Origin: Bacteroidales bacterium | Lineage (GTDB): Bacteria > Bacteroidota > Bacteroidia > Bacteroidales > Dysgonomonadaceae | Assembly (NCBI GenBank): GCA_012841425.1 | Contig: DUUR01000195.1 | Location: forward strand, 1 to 6,159 | DNA length: 6,159 bases | Direction of reading: 5' to 3' | Shown: positions 1 to 6,159 of the stretch, in pieces | Position numbering within the stretch: position 1 is the first letter of the stretch | Layout: each line of letters opens with the position of its first letter | Program-made: the position numbers and the translations under genes | Notes under the pieces: generated by a model | Database searches by the model: none | Told to the model about the DNA's origin: nothing | The model's input: only the letters and a program-made list of their open reading frames with translations

Positions 1-762
1 AACCATCCAAAGCTTTCACTTATCAATCATTCTGACTATATCCCTGAACAATATCTTCCAGTTTTCAACTCGTCACTAATTGAGATATATCTTCATAAGA
101 TACCTGATTTGGCCGATAAATTTGTTTATTTTAATGACGATTTTTTCATCATTAATAATACCCCTAAAGAGAGATTCTTCAAAAATGGACTTCCCAACGA
201 TATTGCAGCCTTTCGTTACAACTCGGGAATGGGGTTATGGTCTAAATGTTTAATAAACAACATCAAAATTATAAATGAACGATTCGACAAGCACACTGTG
301 TTAGAGCGCGATCATAACAAATGGTATAATCCCGATTATGGAAAAAAATCTAGAATCACTAGATTATTAAAATCATACGATAAGTTTGTTACACTTATCA
401 CACCTCATAATGCACAACCATATTTAAAATCTACATTTGAGGAGGTATGGGACTATGCGGGCGATAGACTTACCAAAGCTTCTGAAAACAGATTCAGAAG
501 CCCAAACGACTACACACAAGAGTTGTTTCGCACATGGCAAATATGTCAATCAAACTTTGAGCCTTACAATACTTATAAGGACACAAAAATGTTCCCTCTA
601 GTGCTAAGGTCAAATCAAGCAGTAAAAGCTATTTACGACCAAAAATACAAGCTTATTTGCTTAAATGATAATGCTCATATCAGAAACTATGAGAAGGTTA
701 TGCAAGAACTAGAGAAAGCATTTGAAACTATACTACCCGAAAAATCAGGATTTGAATTGTAA
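1..762 (+). CDS. Stealth-family capsular polysaccharide phosphotransferase, 5'-truncated by window edge
   Basis: The frame is open from base 1, giving 253 visible residues, so the TTG at 109 is an internal Leu codon and not the start. Stealth proteins transfer a sugar-1-phosphate from a nucleotide sugar to a glycan acceptor, making phosphodiester-linked surface polysaccharide; human GNPTAB is a relative. Visible: conserved region 2 (about residues 10-50: HSDYIP, LPVFNS, IE, LHKIP with His32, then FNDD at 44-47), region 3 (about 136-182: PHNAQPYLKS, then RFRSPND) and region 4 (about 216-253: KLICLND, ending in PEKSGFEL). Region 1 (the xDLVYxWVDGSD segment) must lie upstream of the window. The C-terminus is intact. 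The 3' end faces the second Stealth gene across 16 bp. Family assignment is strong; donor sugar and acceptor cannot be read from the sequence. Role in capsule or exopolysaccharide synthesis is inferred from family and neighbours. Confidence 0.9.
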   Translation, partial: NHPKLSLINHSDYIPEQYLPVFNSSLIEIYLHKIPDLADKFVYFNDDFFIINNTPKERFFKNGLPNDIAAFRYNSGMGLWSKCLINNIKIINERFDKHTVLERDHNKWYNPDYGKKSRITRLLKSYDKFVTLITPHNAQPYLKSTFEEVWDYAGDRLTKASENRFRSPNDYTQELFRTWQICQSNFEPYNTYKDTKMFPLVLRSNQAVKAIYDQKYKLICLNDNAHIRNYEKVMQELEKAFETILPEKSGFEL

Positions 763-778
763 ATAACATTAAACTGCA

Positions 779-1735
779 TTATAGCTCAAAAGAAGATTTA
801 GTAGGGAATAAACCATTAAGAAAAGGCTCTACCCTACCTCGGTCGGCATCTGTTGCATGATGACTATCATTTAAGCAAAACAAGTGTGGATTATACTTCT
901 TAATAAAGTACATAAAGTTAGGTTTGTGAAGACGTATCCTACAAGACTCTTTTCTTGTAACATAGCGAAGTTTACCTCTTCCTACCGCTAAAGCATAGTA
1001 TAAATATATAATACGTTGAATATCTTTTTCACTCCTGATATGATGGGTTATGGTTTCACCAATTTCCTGACCAAACACCTCACTTGAAGCACGTTGGTAA
1101 TCTGATTTTAAATAAGAATCTATATTATGATGTGGTATACCCGAATAGTATTTTCCATACTTCTCATCAACTAGTAAAGCTGCCTTTTCGATAGTTTTTC
1201 TGTAAATATTTGTATGCAACTTCAATACCTTCCGGCATCTGTTTAGCCATTTATTACTATTGGTGCGCTGCAACCTAACAATAGGTAGCCCATCTGTTGT
1301 GAAAAAGAAATTGCGAGAAACTTCTCTATTAATAAACATATCATCATTGGAATACAAAAAATGCTCAGATAAACCTGGTATTTTGTATAGAAAATGCTCA
1401 ATTATTACCGAGTTATAGCAAGGTAATGCCTCTGGTGGAATAAGCTCGCGTATATCAACAATTTCAACCCTCTCATTCTGTAAATCTAGCCACCTTGGTT
1501 TTTGTTCATCAGTAACAATAAATATTTTACGAATCCAAGGAGCATTTTTTTCTACAGATCTCAAAGAGTAAATTAATTCGTTATTATCGGCATTACGTGC
1601 CTTGGATGTTGCCTCAGTATTATGATCAACATCTTCACCTAAGAATCGTTTTTTTTTGTTCAACCATTCCTCGTCGCTACCGTCTACCCACAGATACACC
1701 AGATCTATATCAAACCGCCCTGTAAAGTTTGTCAT
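779..1735 (-). CDS. Stealth-family sugar-phosphate transferase, second copy, complete
   Basis: Likely 318 residues from the ATG at 1735, which sits just before region 1 (DIDLVYLWVDGSD, residues 9-21) and overlaps the upstream glycosyltransferase gene by 26 nt. The frame also has ATGs at 1756, 1774 and 1801, giving up to 340 residues, but these overlap the upstream gene more and add no family sequence. Region 2 spans about 42-136 (NNELIYSLRSVEKNAPWI, FIVTDEQKP, LPCYNS, IPGLSEHFLYSNDDMF). Region 3 starts at GIPHHN (about 199) and includes the IRSEKDI motif. Region 4 covers about 283-318 and ends in FPTKSSFEL. All four regions are present, so it should fold as a Stealth enzyme, with one oddity: region 2 reads FLYKIPGLSE, with Tyr117 where relatives usually have His (LHxI). 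It is shorter and clearly diverged from the Stealth protein at the left edge. It is co-transcribed, and probably translationally coupled, with the GT4 gene. Expected role: adding a sugar phosphate to the same surface glycan. Confidence 0.88.
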   Translation of the reverse strand: MTNFTGRFDIDLVYLWVDGSDEEWLNKKKRFLGEDVDHNTEATSKARNADNNELIYSLRSVEKNAPWIRKIFIVTDEQKPRWLDLQNERVEIVDIRELIPPEALPCYNSVIIEHFLYKIPGLSEHFLYSNDDMFINREVSRNFFFTTDGLPIVRLQRTNSNKWLNRCRKVLKLHTNIYRKTIEKAALLVDEKYGKYYSGIPHHNIDSYLKSDYQRASSEVFGQEIGETITHHIRSEKDIQRIIYLYYALAVGRGKLRYVTRKESCRIRLHKPNFMYFIKKYNPHLFCLNDSHHATDADRGRVEPFLNGLFPTKSSFEL

Positions 1736-2780
1736 ATTCTTTAAAATGCTGCTCATTTGAAAATAATTGAGCATATTTTTTTTGTTTCTCAATAAATGCA
1801 ATGTCTTGATAGAACTTATCTATATTATCTTCCATCAATTGCTTCATTTCAATAGGATTAAAATTCTTCCAAAAATGTGCAAACTCGCCTCCAATCTCTT
1901 TCAAACTAGTTTCCTCAGAAGAAAATACGGGTTTACCAAATTGCATAGCCTCAATAATAGGCAAGCCAAATCCCTCGAGAAGGGAAGGAAATAAAAATGC
2001 CTGACAATTTTGATACATCCAAACCTTTTCCTTGTGTGTCACTGGTCCTCTTAATGTTACATTATGAATATTCTCATTTTCTATCCGATCTTTTATTAAA
2101 TTAGCATAACCATTTTGTTTAATATCAGCCTGTATACCCGTTATATAAAGATGCTTATCGGGCATCAGCTTCATTAGATCTAATAAAACATGGAAGTTCT
2201 TCTTTGGATTTACAACTCCTAGAGTAAAGAAAAAAGGCTCAGATATTTGAAAACTGGGCTTTACAGCCATATCATTATTAATCAATGGCACTCTATTATA
2301 TATTATCTTGCACTCTTTCCCTTTTAAGCTCAGATTGTTTTCCACCTCTTTTTTTGTGAAATGTGAAATACAGACTATCTCATTAGCTCTATCAACTTTA
2401 TTTTGAATCTTTCTGAATCTCCTGAGCCTGCTATTTGCAGTTTTCTCATACATGAAATTTAGGTCGTGTATAGTAAGTATACATTTTGTATTTTTACTTA
2501 TTGGACGAAAACGACTTAATTGATGGATTGAATGCCACGAATCGTATTTAGGGAAGGGCAAGAGTTTGTTTTTACGGAGAAGATTTGAGGAAGAGATATA
2601 GTGCACCTCATTCCCAAACTTACCAAAATATTTTCTAGGAACTAGTAATGTTAAGTCATATGGGAAAGTATCTGATTTATAATTTTCTTTAAAGTAGTTA
2701 CCGTAACTAAGAGCTATTTGCCCCAACCCTGAATAAATATTTTTAAGTGAAGATAGATCTACAAGTAGTCTTTTTTTCAT
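1710..2780 (-). CDS. GT4-family glycosyltransferase (glycosyl transferases group 1)
   Basis: A complete 356-residue retaining-type GT-B glycosyltransferase, a normal length for the family and probably cytoplasmic or membrane-associated. The N-terminal acceptor domain carries a glycine-containing loop (IYSGLGQIAL, residues 15-24), TIHDLNF (103-109) and ISHFTKKEV (138-146). The C-terminal nucleotide-sugar domain opens with TLGVVNPKKNF (186-196) and holds the EX7E signature: FLFPSLLEGFGLPIIEAM with Glu269 and Glu277, then GKPVFSS and SLKEIGG. No signal peptide or membrane segment is visible. The ATG at 2780 is preceded by an AT-rich stretch without a Shine-Dalgarno, usual for Bacteroidota, and a fitting promoter lies about 60-90 bp upstream. 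It is the first gene of a two-gene unit, its TGA lying inside the start of the Stealth gene. Overall shape resembles mannosyl- and similar hexosyltransferases of O-antigen and capsule loci, but sugar specificity cannot be assigned. Confidence 0.9.
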   Translation of the reverse strand: MKKRLLVDLSSLKNIYSGLGQIALSYGNYFKENYKSDTFPYDLTLLVPRKYFGKFGNEVHYISSSNLLRKNKLLPFPKYDSWHSIHQLSRFRPISKNTKCILTIHDLNFMYEKTANSRLRRFRKIQNKVDRANEIVCISHFTKKEVENNLSLKGKECKIIYNRVPLINNDMAVKPSFQISEPFFFTLGVVNPKKNFHVLLDLMKLMPDKHLYITGIQADIKQNGYANLIKDRIENENIHNVTLRGPVTHKEKVWMYQNCQAFLFPSLLEGFGLPIIEAMQFGKPVFSSEETSLKEIGGEFAHFWKNFNPIEMKQLMEDNIDKFYQDIAFIEKQKKYAQLFSNEQHFKEYDKLYRAV

Positions 2781-2800
2781 TCTAAAACAGAAAATATAAT

Positions 2801-2808
2801 TAACTTTG
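2801..2808 (+). promoter_or_regulatory. Possible -7 box of a plus-strand promoter for the 7TMR-HD gene
   Basis: TAACTTTG, followed by TA, matches the Bacteroidota TAnnTTTG -7 element on the plus strand, but no TTTG lies at the -33 distance; only a T-run around 2771-2777 is nearby. If used, transcription would start near 2815 and the leader before the ATG at 2973 would be about 155-160 nt, containing the mini-ORF and the palindrome. It would sit downstream of the minus-strand promoter, so the two divergent transcripts would overlap slightly. Confidence 0.3.
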
Positions 2809-2838
2809 TATATTGGTCATTTGTATAATAGACGGTTA

Positions 2839-2868
2839 CAAAAGTAATCTAATAAATTCAAATACAAA
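2839..2868 (-). promoter_or_regulatory. Bacteroidota-type promoter for the GT4-Stealth operon
   Basis: Read on the minus strand there is a TTTG (2868-2865), 18 nt, then TACTTTTG (2846-2839), a full match to the Bacteroidota primary sigma factor -7 box TAnnTTTG with an acceptable -33 spacing. Transcription would start near 2832, leaving a leader of roughly 50 nt before the ATG at 2780. A second TTTG (2862-2859) is too close, at 12 nt. The match and spacing are seen; promoter activity is inferred. Confidence 0.55.
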
Positions 2869-2891
2869 AGCCCTTAAATAAAACTATAAAC

Positions 2892-2896
2892 GGAGG
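2892..2896 (+). promoter_or_regulatory. Strong Shine-Dalgarno-like site (GGAGG) in the leader
   Basis: GGAGG, within the longer run GGAGGGG at 2892-2898, lies 4 nt before the ATG at 2901. Such a purine-rich anti-16S match is unusual next to the other genes here, whose starts lack one at a proper distance; the GAGG at 2967-2970 is only 2 nt from the ATG of the 7TMR-HD gene. It may serve the mini-ORF, or it may be chance. Confidence 0.35.
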
Positions 2897-2900
2897 GGCT

Positions 2901-2960
2901 ATGCATATAAAAGAAACAATACATAGTTTTGATTGTTGTAATTACAATTCTCAAAGTTAA
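2901..2960 (+). CDS. Candidate 19-codon leader ORF upstream of the 7TMR-HD gene
   Basis: ATG at 2901 to TAA at 2958-2960 encodes MHIKETIHSFDCCNYNSQS. The peptide has no recognisable family, membrane segment or attenuator-like run of one amino acid, though it has adjacent Cys codons. Support comes from the GGAGG 4 nt upstream and its position: it ends 12 nt before the 7TMR-HD start and is in the same frame, so ribosomes finishing here could restart on the main gene. Against it, ORFs this short are common by chance in AT-rich DNA. It could be a regulatory leader peptide or non-coding leader sequence. Confidence 0.25.
   Translation: MHIKETIHSFDCCNYNSQS
2936..2947. repeat. 12-bp perfect palindrome TTGTAATTACAA
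   Basis: The sequence equals its own reverse complement over 12 bp and does not extend outward. It lies 25 bp before the 7TMR-HD start. Its symmetry is that of a dimeric repressor operator, but in AT-rich intergenic DNA such a palindrome can occur by chance. Having no loop, it would make a poor RNA hairpin. Confidence 0.3.
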
Positions 2961-2972
2961 CACATAGAGGTA

Positions 2973-5045
2973 ATGAACTCATCAAAAAATAAACCTAAGA
3001 AAAAGAGAACAAGGATAAAGACTAAGATTTTTGTTCCGCTACTGTTTGTTACAGCCATACTTATCCTCACTTATATATTTCCACGACAAAGTAGTTTTAA
3101 ATATACTTTTAGTGAAGGGAGGCCGTGGCAGTATGGACTACTTACTGCTCCTTTCGATTTCCCGATATATAAACCTGCCAACCAGCTTAAGGCAGAGCAA
3201 GACAGTATTCTAGAATATTACGAGCCCTACTTTGAGGTTAACGATGATGTTGAAATAAACTCACTAGCTAATTTCGATACTGATGTAAATTTAAACACAC
3301 GTCTGTCTGAGCTATCACCAGAATATAAGTTGTATATACGAAAGAGCTTAAATGAGGTTTATAAAACTGGAATAATGAGATCTGATGACTATGATAGAAT
3401 TCAAAAATCTAAAACTGGTGCATTACGACTTCGTAAAGGAAATATTGCCGAATCTAGAGATATAGAATCATTTTACACCATTCGCTCTGCTTATGAAAAA
3501 GTGTTGAATAATACACCCGAGGGTATATATGACAGTGTTTTAAAGTCGGCAAATATTAATGAATACATACAAGAAAATATTATCTACGATGCTTCATTTT
3601 CAGAAAAAGCCCGTTTAGAGTTTATTCAACAGGTAGATATCAGTAGAGGTATGGTGCAACAGGGGCAGCGTATTATAGACCAAGGCGAGATAGTTGACTC
3701 ACGCACCTACAACATTCTATCATCATTAAAACAAGTTTCAGATGAGCGAAGTGGTGGGGCTTCTAAAAGCACATGGAAGTTGATAGGGCAATTTGTTTTG
3801 ATTTTATTTATGCTCTCTTCTTTTTATTTGTATCTTCTGTATTTCAGACCACATGAATGGAGAAATAGGATGCATGTAATATTTATGCTACTGCTAATAG
3901 TATTATTTGTAGGCCTAACGGCACTCACTGTACACCTCGACCTATTTAATGTGTATATAATTCCGTTTACTATAGTTACAATATTAATAAGAACATTTAT
4001 CGATTCCAGAACTGCCTTATTTGCAAGTCTAATCACTATCATCTTAAGCTCTCTGATGGTTCAGTTTCCTTTTGAGTTTATTGTTCTTCAGATATCAGCC
4101 ACAATGGTATCTATTTTTATGCTGAAGGAACTTTCCGAACGCTCACAATTAATAAGAAGTTCATTCTTTATCTTGTTTACTTACTCATTTGTATATCTAG
4201 GGTTGGTAATGTATCAGGAAGGCAATGTAGCCGAGGCAAATTGGGTGATGTTAATCTATTTCCTAATCAACTTTATATTGATTATGTTTTCCTACTCTCT
4301 TATTTACCTAGTTGAGAAATCGTTTGGCTTCATATCAGGGGTTACACTTGTAGAACTATCTAACATAAACAAACCTCTGCTTAAGGAGTTGTCAGAAAAG
4401 ACACCCGGAACATTCCAACACTCTTTGCAGGTATCAAATCTGGCCGTGGCTGCGGCTATTAAATTGGGTGCAAATGCTTCGCTAATCAGAACGGGAGCTT
4501 TATATCATGATATTGGGAAGATGGTGAATCCTGCCTTTTTCACAGAGAATCAGGCTCCAGGAATGAACCCACATGAAGGCCTACCCTTCGAAGAGAGTGC
4601 CCGTATCATTATTAACCATGTGAAGGATGGAGTAAAGATTGCTCAAAAAAATAATATACCTCAGCAGATAATAGATTTTATTGAAACGCACCATGCCACA
4701 AGTATGCCAAAGTATTTTTACAACTCCTGGAAAAATGCAAACCCTGGCAAGGAAGCTAATGAGGACAACTTCCGCTATCCGGGTCCAAATCCTTTTACAA
4801 AAGAAGGTGCAATTATGATGATGGCCGATTCGGTAGAAGCAGCCTCACGAAGTCTCCCCTTATATAACGAAGAGACAATTCGCCAGCTTGTTGATAAAAT
4901 AATTGACGCTCAGCTGAATGAAGGATATTTCAAATCAGCTCCAATCACATTTAGAGATGTTCAAACAGTAAAGAATGTATTTGTAGATAAACTTATGACA
5001 ATTTACCACACCAGAATTGCTTATCCCGAGTTGGTAAAATCATAA
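2973..5045 (+). CDS. pgpH: 7TMR-HD family membrane protein, probable cyclic-di-AMP phosphodiesterase (PgpH type)
   Basis: Complete at 690 residues, typical for the family. Order of parts: a Lys/Arg-rich cytoplasmic N-terminus (5-18); one membrane helix (about 19-36); a roughly 230-residue extracytoplasmic 7TMR-HDED domain (about 40-268); seven predicted helices (about 270-290, 300-321, 325-341, 347-363, 366-384, 395-413, 425-446); and a cytoplasmic HD domain (about 465-680). The metal-binding set is intact: His483 (TFQHSLQV), His512-Asp513 (YHDIGKM, a true HDIG), His549 (IINHVKDG), His573-His574 (ETHHATS) and Asp619 (MADSVEAASR). In Listeria, PgpH hydrolyses c-di-AMP to pApA; the same activity is inferred here, and the symbol is by family rather than proven orthology. 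The external domain probably senses an unknown signal. The ATG precedes the basic stretch and first helix directly, and an in-frame TAA at 2958 excludes an upstream extension. It is monocistronic within the window and convergent with guaA. Confidence 0.88.
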   Translation: MNSSKNKPKKKRTRIKTKIFVPLLFVTAILILTYIFPRQSSFKYTFSEGRPWQYGLLTAPFDFPIYKPANQLKAEQDSILEYYEPYFEVNDDVEINSLANFDTDVNLNTRLSELSPEYKLYIRKSLNEVYKTGIMRSDDYDRIQKSKTGALRLRKGNIAESRDIESFYTIRSAYEKVLNNTPEGIYDSVLKSANINEYIQENIIYDASFSEKARLEFIQQVDISRGMVQQGQRIIDQGEIVDSRTYNILSSLKQVSDERSGGASKSTWKLIGQFVLILFMLSSFYLYLLYFRPHEWRNRMHVIFMLLLIVLFVGLTALTVHLDLFNVYIIPFTIVTILIRTFIDSRTALFASLITIILSSLMVQFPFEFIVLQISATMVSIFMLKELSERSQLIRSSFFILFTYSFVYLGLVMYQEGNVAEANWVMLIYFLINFILIMFSYSLIYLVEKSFGFISGVTLVELSNINKPLLKELSEKTPGTFQHSLQVSNLAVAAAIKLGANASLIRTGALYHDIGKMVNPAFFTENQAPGMNPHEGLPFEESARIIINHVKDGVKIAQKNNIPQQIIDFIETHHATSMPKYFYNSWKNANPGKEANEDNFRYPGPNPFTKEGAIMMMADSVEAASRSLPLYNEETIRQLVDKIIDAQLNEGYFKSAPITFRDVQTVKNVFVDKLMTIYHTRIAYPELVKS

Positions 5046-5048
5046 ACA

Positions 5049-6159
5049 CTACTCCCATTCTATTGTAGCAGGTGGTTTTGAAGAAACATCATAAACTACC
5101 CTATTTACTCCTTGAACTTTATTTATTATTTCATTAGACACCTTAGCAAGAAATTCATAAGGCAAACGTGCCCAGTCTGCTGTCATAGCATCCTTAGATG
5201 TTACTGCACGCAATGCAATTGTATTTTCGTAAGTTCGCTCATCGCCCATCACGCCTACAGATTGCACTGGTAGTAATATTGCCCCTGCTTGCCATACATC
5301 ATTATACAAACCTGCTGCGCGTAATTCTGAAATATAAATATCGTCTGCCTCTTGAACAATTCGAACCTTATCAGGCGTTATTGCTCCTAGAATACGAATA
5401 CCAAGTCCTGGACCTGGGAAAGGATGACGATGAATTAAATTTGGTTGCATTCCAAGCTCCAAGCCAATCTTACGCACCTCATCTTTAAAAAGAAGTTTAA
5501 GCGGTTCGCATAGCTTAAGGTTCATCTTCTCGGGTAACCCACCCACGTTGTGGTGACTCTTTATAGTAACACCTGTAATAGAGAGAGATTCAATAATATC
5601 GGGATAAATAGTTCCTTGTGCCAACCATTTAATATCTTTAAGCTTTGCAGCTTCAGAGTCAAAAACATCTATAAACCCTTTTCCTATTATCTTTCTTTTC
5701 TCTTCGGGATCGGTTACATCTTCTAGCTCTTTATAAAAATAGTCCTTAGCATCAACACCAATTACGTGCAAACCAAGATGCTCATAATCTCTTAAAACAT
5801 TCTCGAACTCATTTTTACGCAATAAACCATGATCAACAAACACACAGGTAAGATTTTCTCCAATAGCTTTATTAAGCAATACAGCAGTAACCGATGAGTC
5901 AACGCCGCCCGACAATGCAAGTATTACCTTGTCATTACCCAGCTCTACTCTCAAATCATTAACAGTTGATTCAACAAAAGATGCTGGTGTCCAATCGCGC
6001 TTCATACCACAAATAGTAAGAAAATTGTCTAGCAAGTCATTGCCATGCTCGGTATGGAATACCTCGGGATGAAACTGCACACCCCAAGTTTCTTCATTAT
6101 TAATTCTATAAGCAGCCCACTCTACATCTTCAGTTGAAGCAACCTGTGTGAAATTACTA
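5049..6159 (-). CDS. guaA: GMP synthase (glutamine-hydrolysing), 5'-truncated by window edge
   Basis: 369 residues are visible in a frame open through the window edge from base 6158; the GTG at 6080 is an internal Val codon (WGVQFHPE), not a start. GuaA converts XMP, ATP and glutamine to GMP in the cytoplasm, the last step of guanine nucleotide synthesis. Visible parts: the end of the class I amidotransferase domain with the His and Glu of its triad (QFHPE, His30 and Glu32); the ATP-pyrophosphatase domain with the P-loop SGGVDS (83-88), FVDHGLLRK and [10 protein letters not shown]; and the C-terminal dimerisation domain from about [12 protein letters not shown] (245-256) to the invariant end KPPATIEWE. 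The nucleophile Cys and roughly 140 N-terminal residues lie outside the window, judging from the usual length near 510. Nothing looks abnormal. Its stop lies 3 bp from that of the opposing 7TMR-HD gene. Confidence 0.97.
   Translation of the reverse strand, partial: SNFTQVASTEDVEWAAYRINNEETWGVQFHPEVFHTEHGNDLLDNFLTICGMKRDWTPASFVESTVNDLRVELGNDKVILALSGGVDSSVTAVLLNKAIGENLTCVFVDHGLLRKNEFENVLRDYEHLGLHVIGVDAKDYFYKELEDVTDPEEKRKIIGKGFIDVFDSEAAKLKDIKWLAQGTIYPDIIESLSITGVTIKSHHNVGGLPEKMNLKLCEPLKLLFKDEVRKIGLELGMQPNLIHRHPFPGPGLGIRILGAITPDKVRIVQEADDIYISELRAAGLYNDVWQAGAILLPVQSVGVMGDERTYENTIALRAVTSKDAMTADWARLPYEFLAKVSNEIINKVQGVNRVVYDVSSKPPATIEWE

Noticed and set aside
109..111. TTG as the start codon of the left Stealth gene.
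   Set aside because: The same frame is open back to base 1 and encodes conserved Stealth region 2, so this TTG is an internal Leu codon.
1767..1994. 75-codon plus-strand ORF inside the GT4 gene and its overlap.
   Set aside because: It is antisense to a strongly supported gene and shows no recognisable protein features.
2924..2931. TAGTTTTG as another plus-strand -7 promoter box.
   Set aside because: It fits TAnnTTTG, but no TTTG lies near the -33 position and the sequence is AT-rich, so a chance match is likely.
2915..2937. Inverted repeat AACAAT / ATTGTT with an 11-nt loop.
   Set aside because: A 6-bp, mostly A-T stem is too weak to support as a riboswitch or attenuator; no T-run follows.
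3824..4042. 72-codon minus-strand ORF inside the 7TMR-HD gene.
   Set aside because: It lies opposite the membrane helices of a clear gene; its content is explained by the complement of hydrophobic codons. The 60-codon plus-strand ORF at 3031-3213 is likewise an out-of-frame shadow.
5198..5488. 96-codon plus-strand ORF opposite guaA.
   Set aside because: It is antisense to highly conserved GuaA sequence with no start signal or family resemblance.
6078..6080. GTG as the start codon of guaA.
   Set aside because: The frame continues to the window edge with GuaA-like sequence, and QFHPE is the interior of the amidotransferase domain.
1..6159. Search by eye for insertion sequences, CRISPR arrays, tRNA or rRNA genes and defence systems.
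   Set aside because: Nearly all the window is filled by five recognised genes, and the one intergenic region is too short and has no repeats or RNA-gene structure of these kinds.

Overview
The window looks like chromosomal DNA from a member of the Bacteroidota, probably order Bacteroidales. It is AT-rich. Genes mostly lack a Shine-Dalgarno sequence at a normal distance. The divergent intergenic region carries sequences matching the Bacteroidota promoter (TTTG, then TAnnTTTG). The order-level assignment is inference from these traits and general gene character, not from a marker search.

Layout. (1) 1-762, plus strand: the 3' part of a Stealth-family sugar-phosphate transferase gene that begins before the window. 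(2) 779-1735, minus strand: a second, shorter and diverged Stealth gene, convergent with the first (16 bp between stop codons). (3) 1710-2780, minus strand: a GT4-type glycosyltransferase whose 3' end overlaps the start of the second Stealth gene, so the two form an operon. (4) 2781-2972: the only sizeable intergenic region. It is divergent and holds a good minus-strand promoter candidate, a weaker plus-strand one, a 12-bp palindrome and a 19-codon mini-ORF behind a strong Shine-Dalgarno. (5) 2973-5045, plus strand: a complete 690-residue 7TMR-HD membrane protein of the PgpH type, a probable cyclic-di-AMP phosphodiesterase. (6) 5049-6159, minus strand: GMP synthase guaA, complete at its C-terminus and cut by the window edge near the end of its amidotransferase domain. 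It is convergent with the 7TMR-HD gene (3 bp between stops).

The left half (two Stealth proteins plus a GT4 enzyme) reads as the edge of a surface-polysaccharide locus making a glycan that probably contains phosphodiester-linked sugars. The right half is housekeeping: nucleotide signalling and purine synthesis. I see no mobile element, CRISPR array, tRNA or rRNA. No clearly new system is visible. The points most worth a second look are the two unlike Stealth genes side by side, a His-to-Tyr change in a conserved Stealth motif of the second, and the mini-ORF leader ahead of the phosphodiesterase gene.
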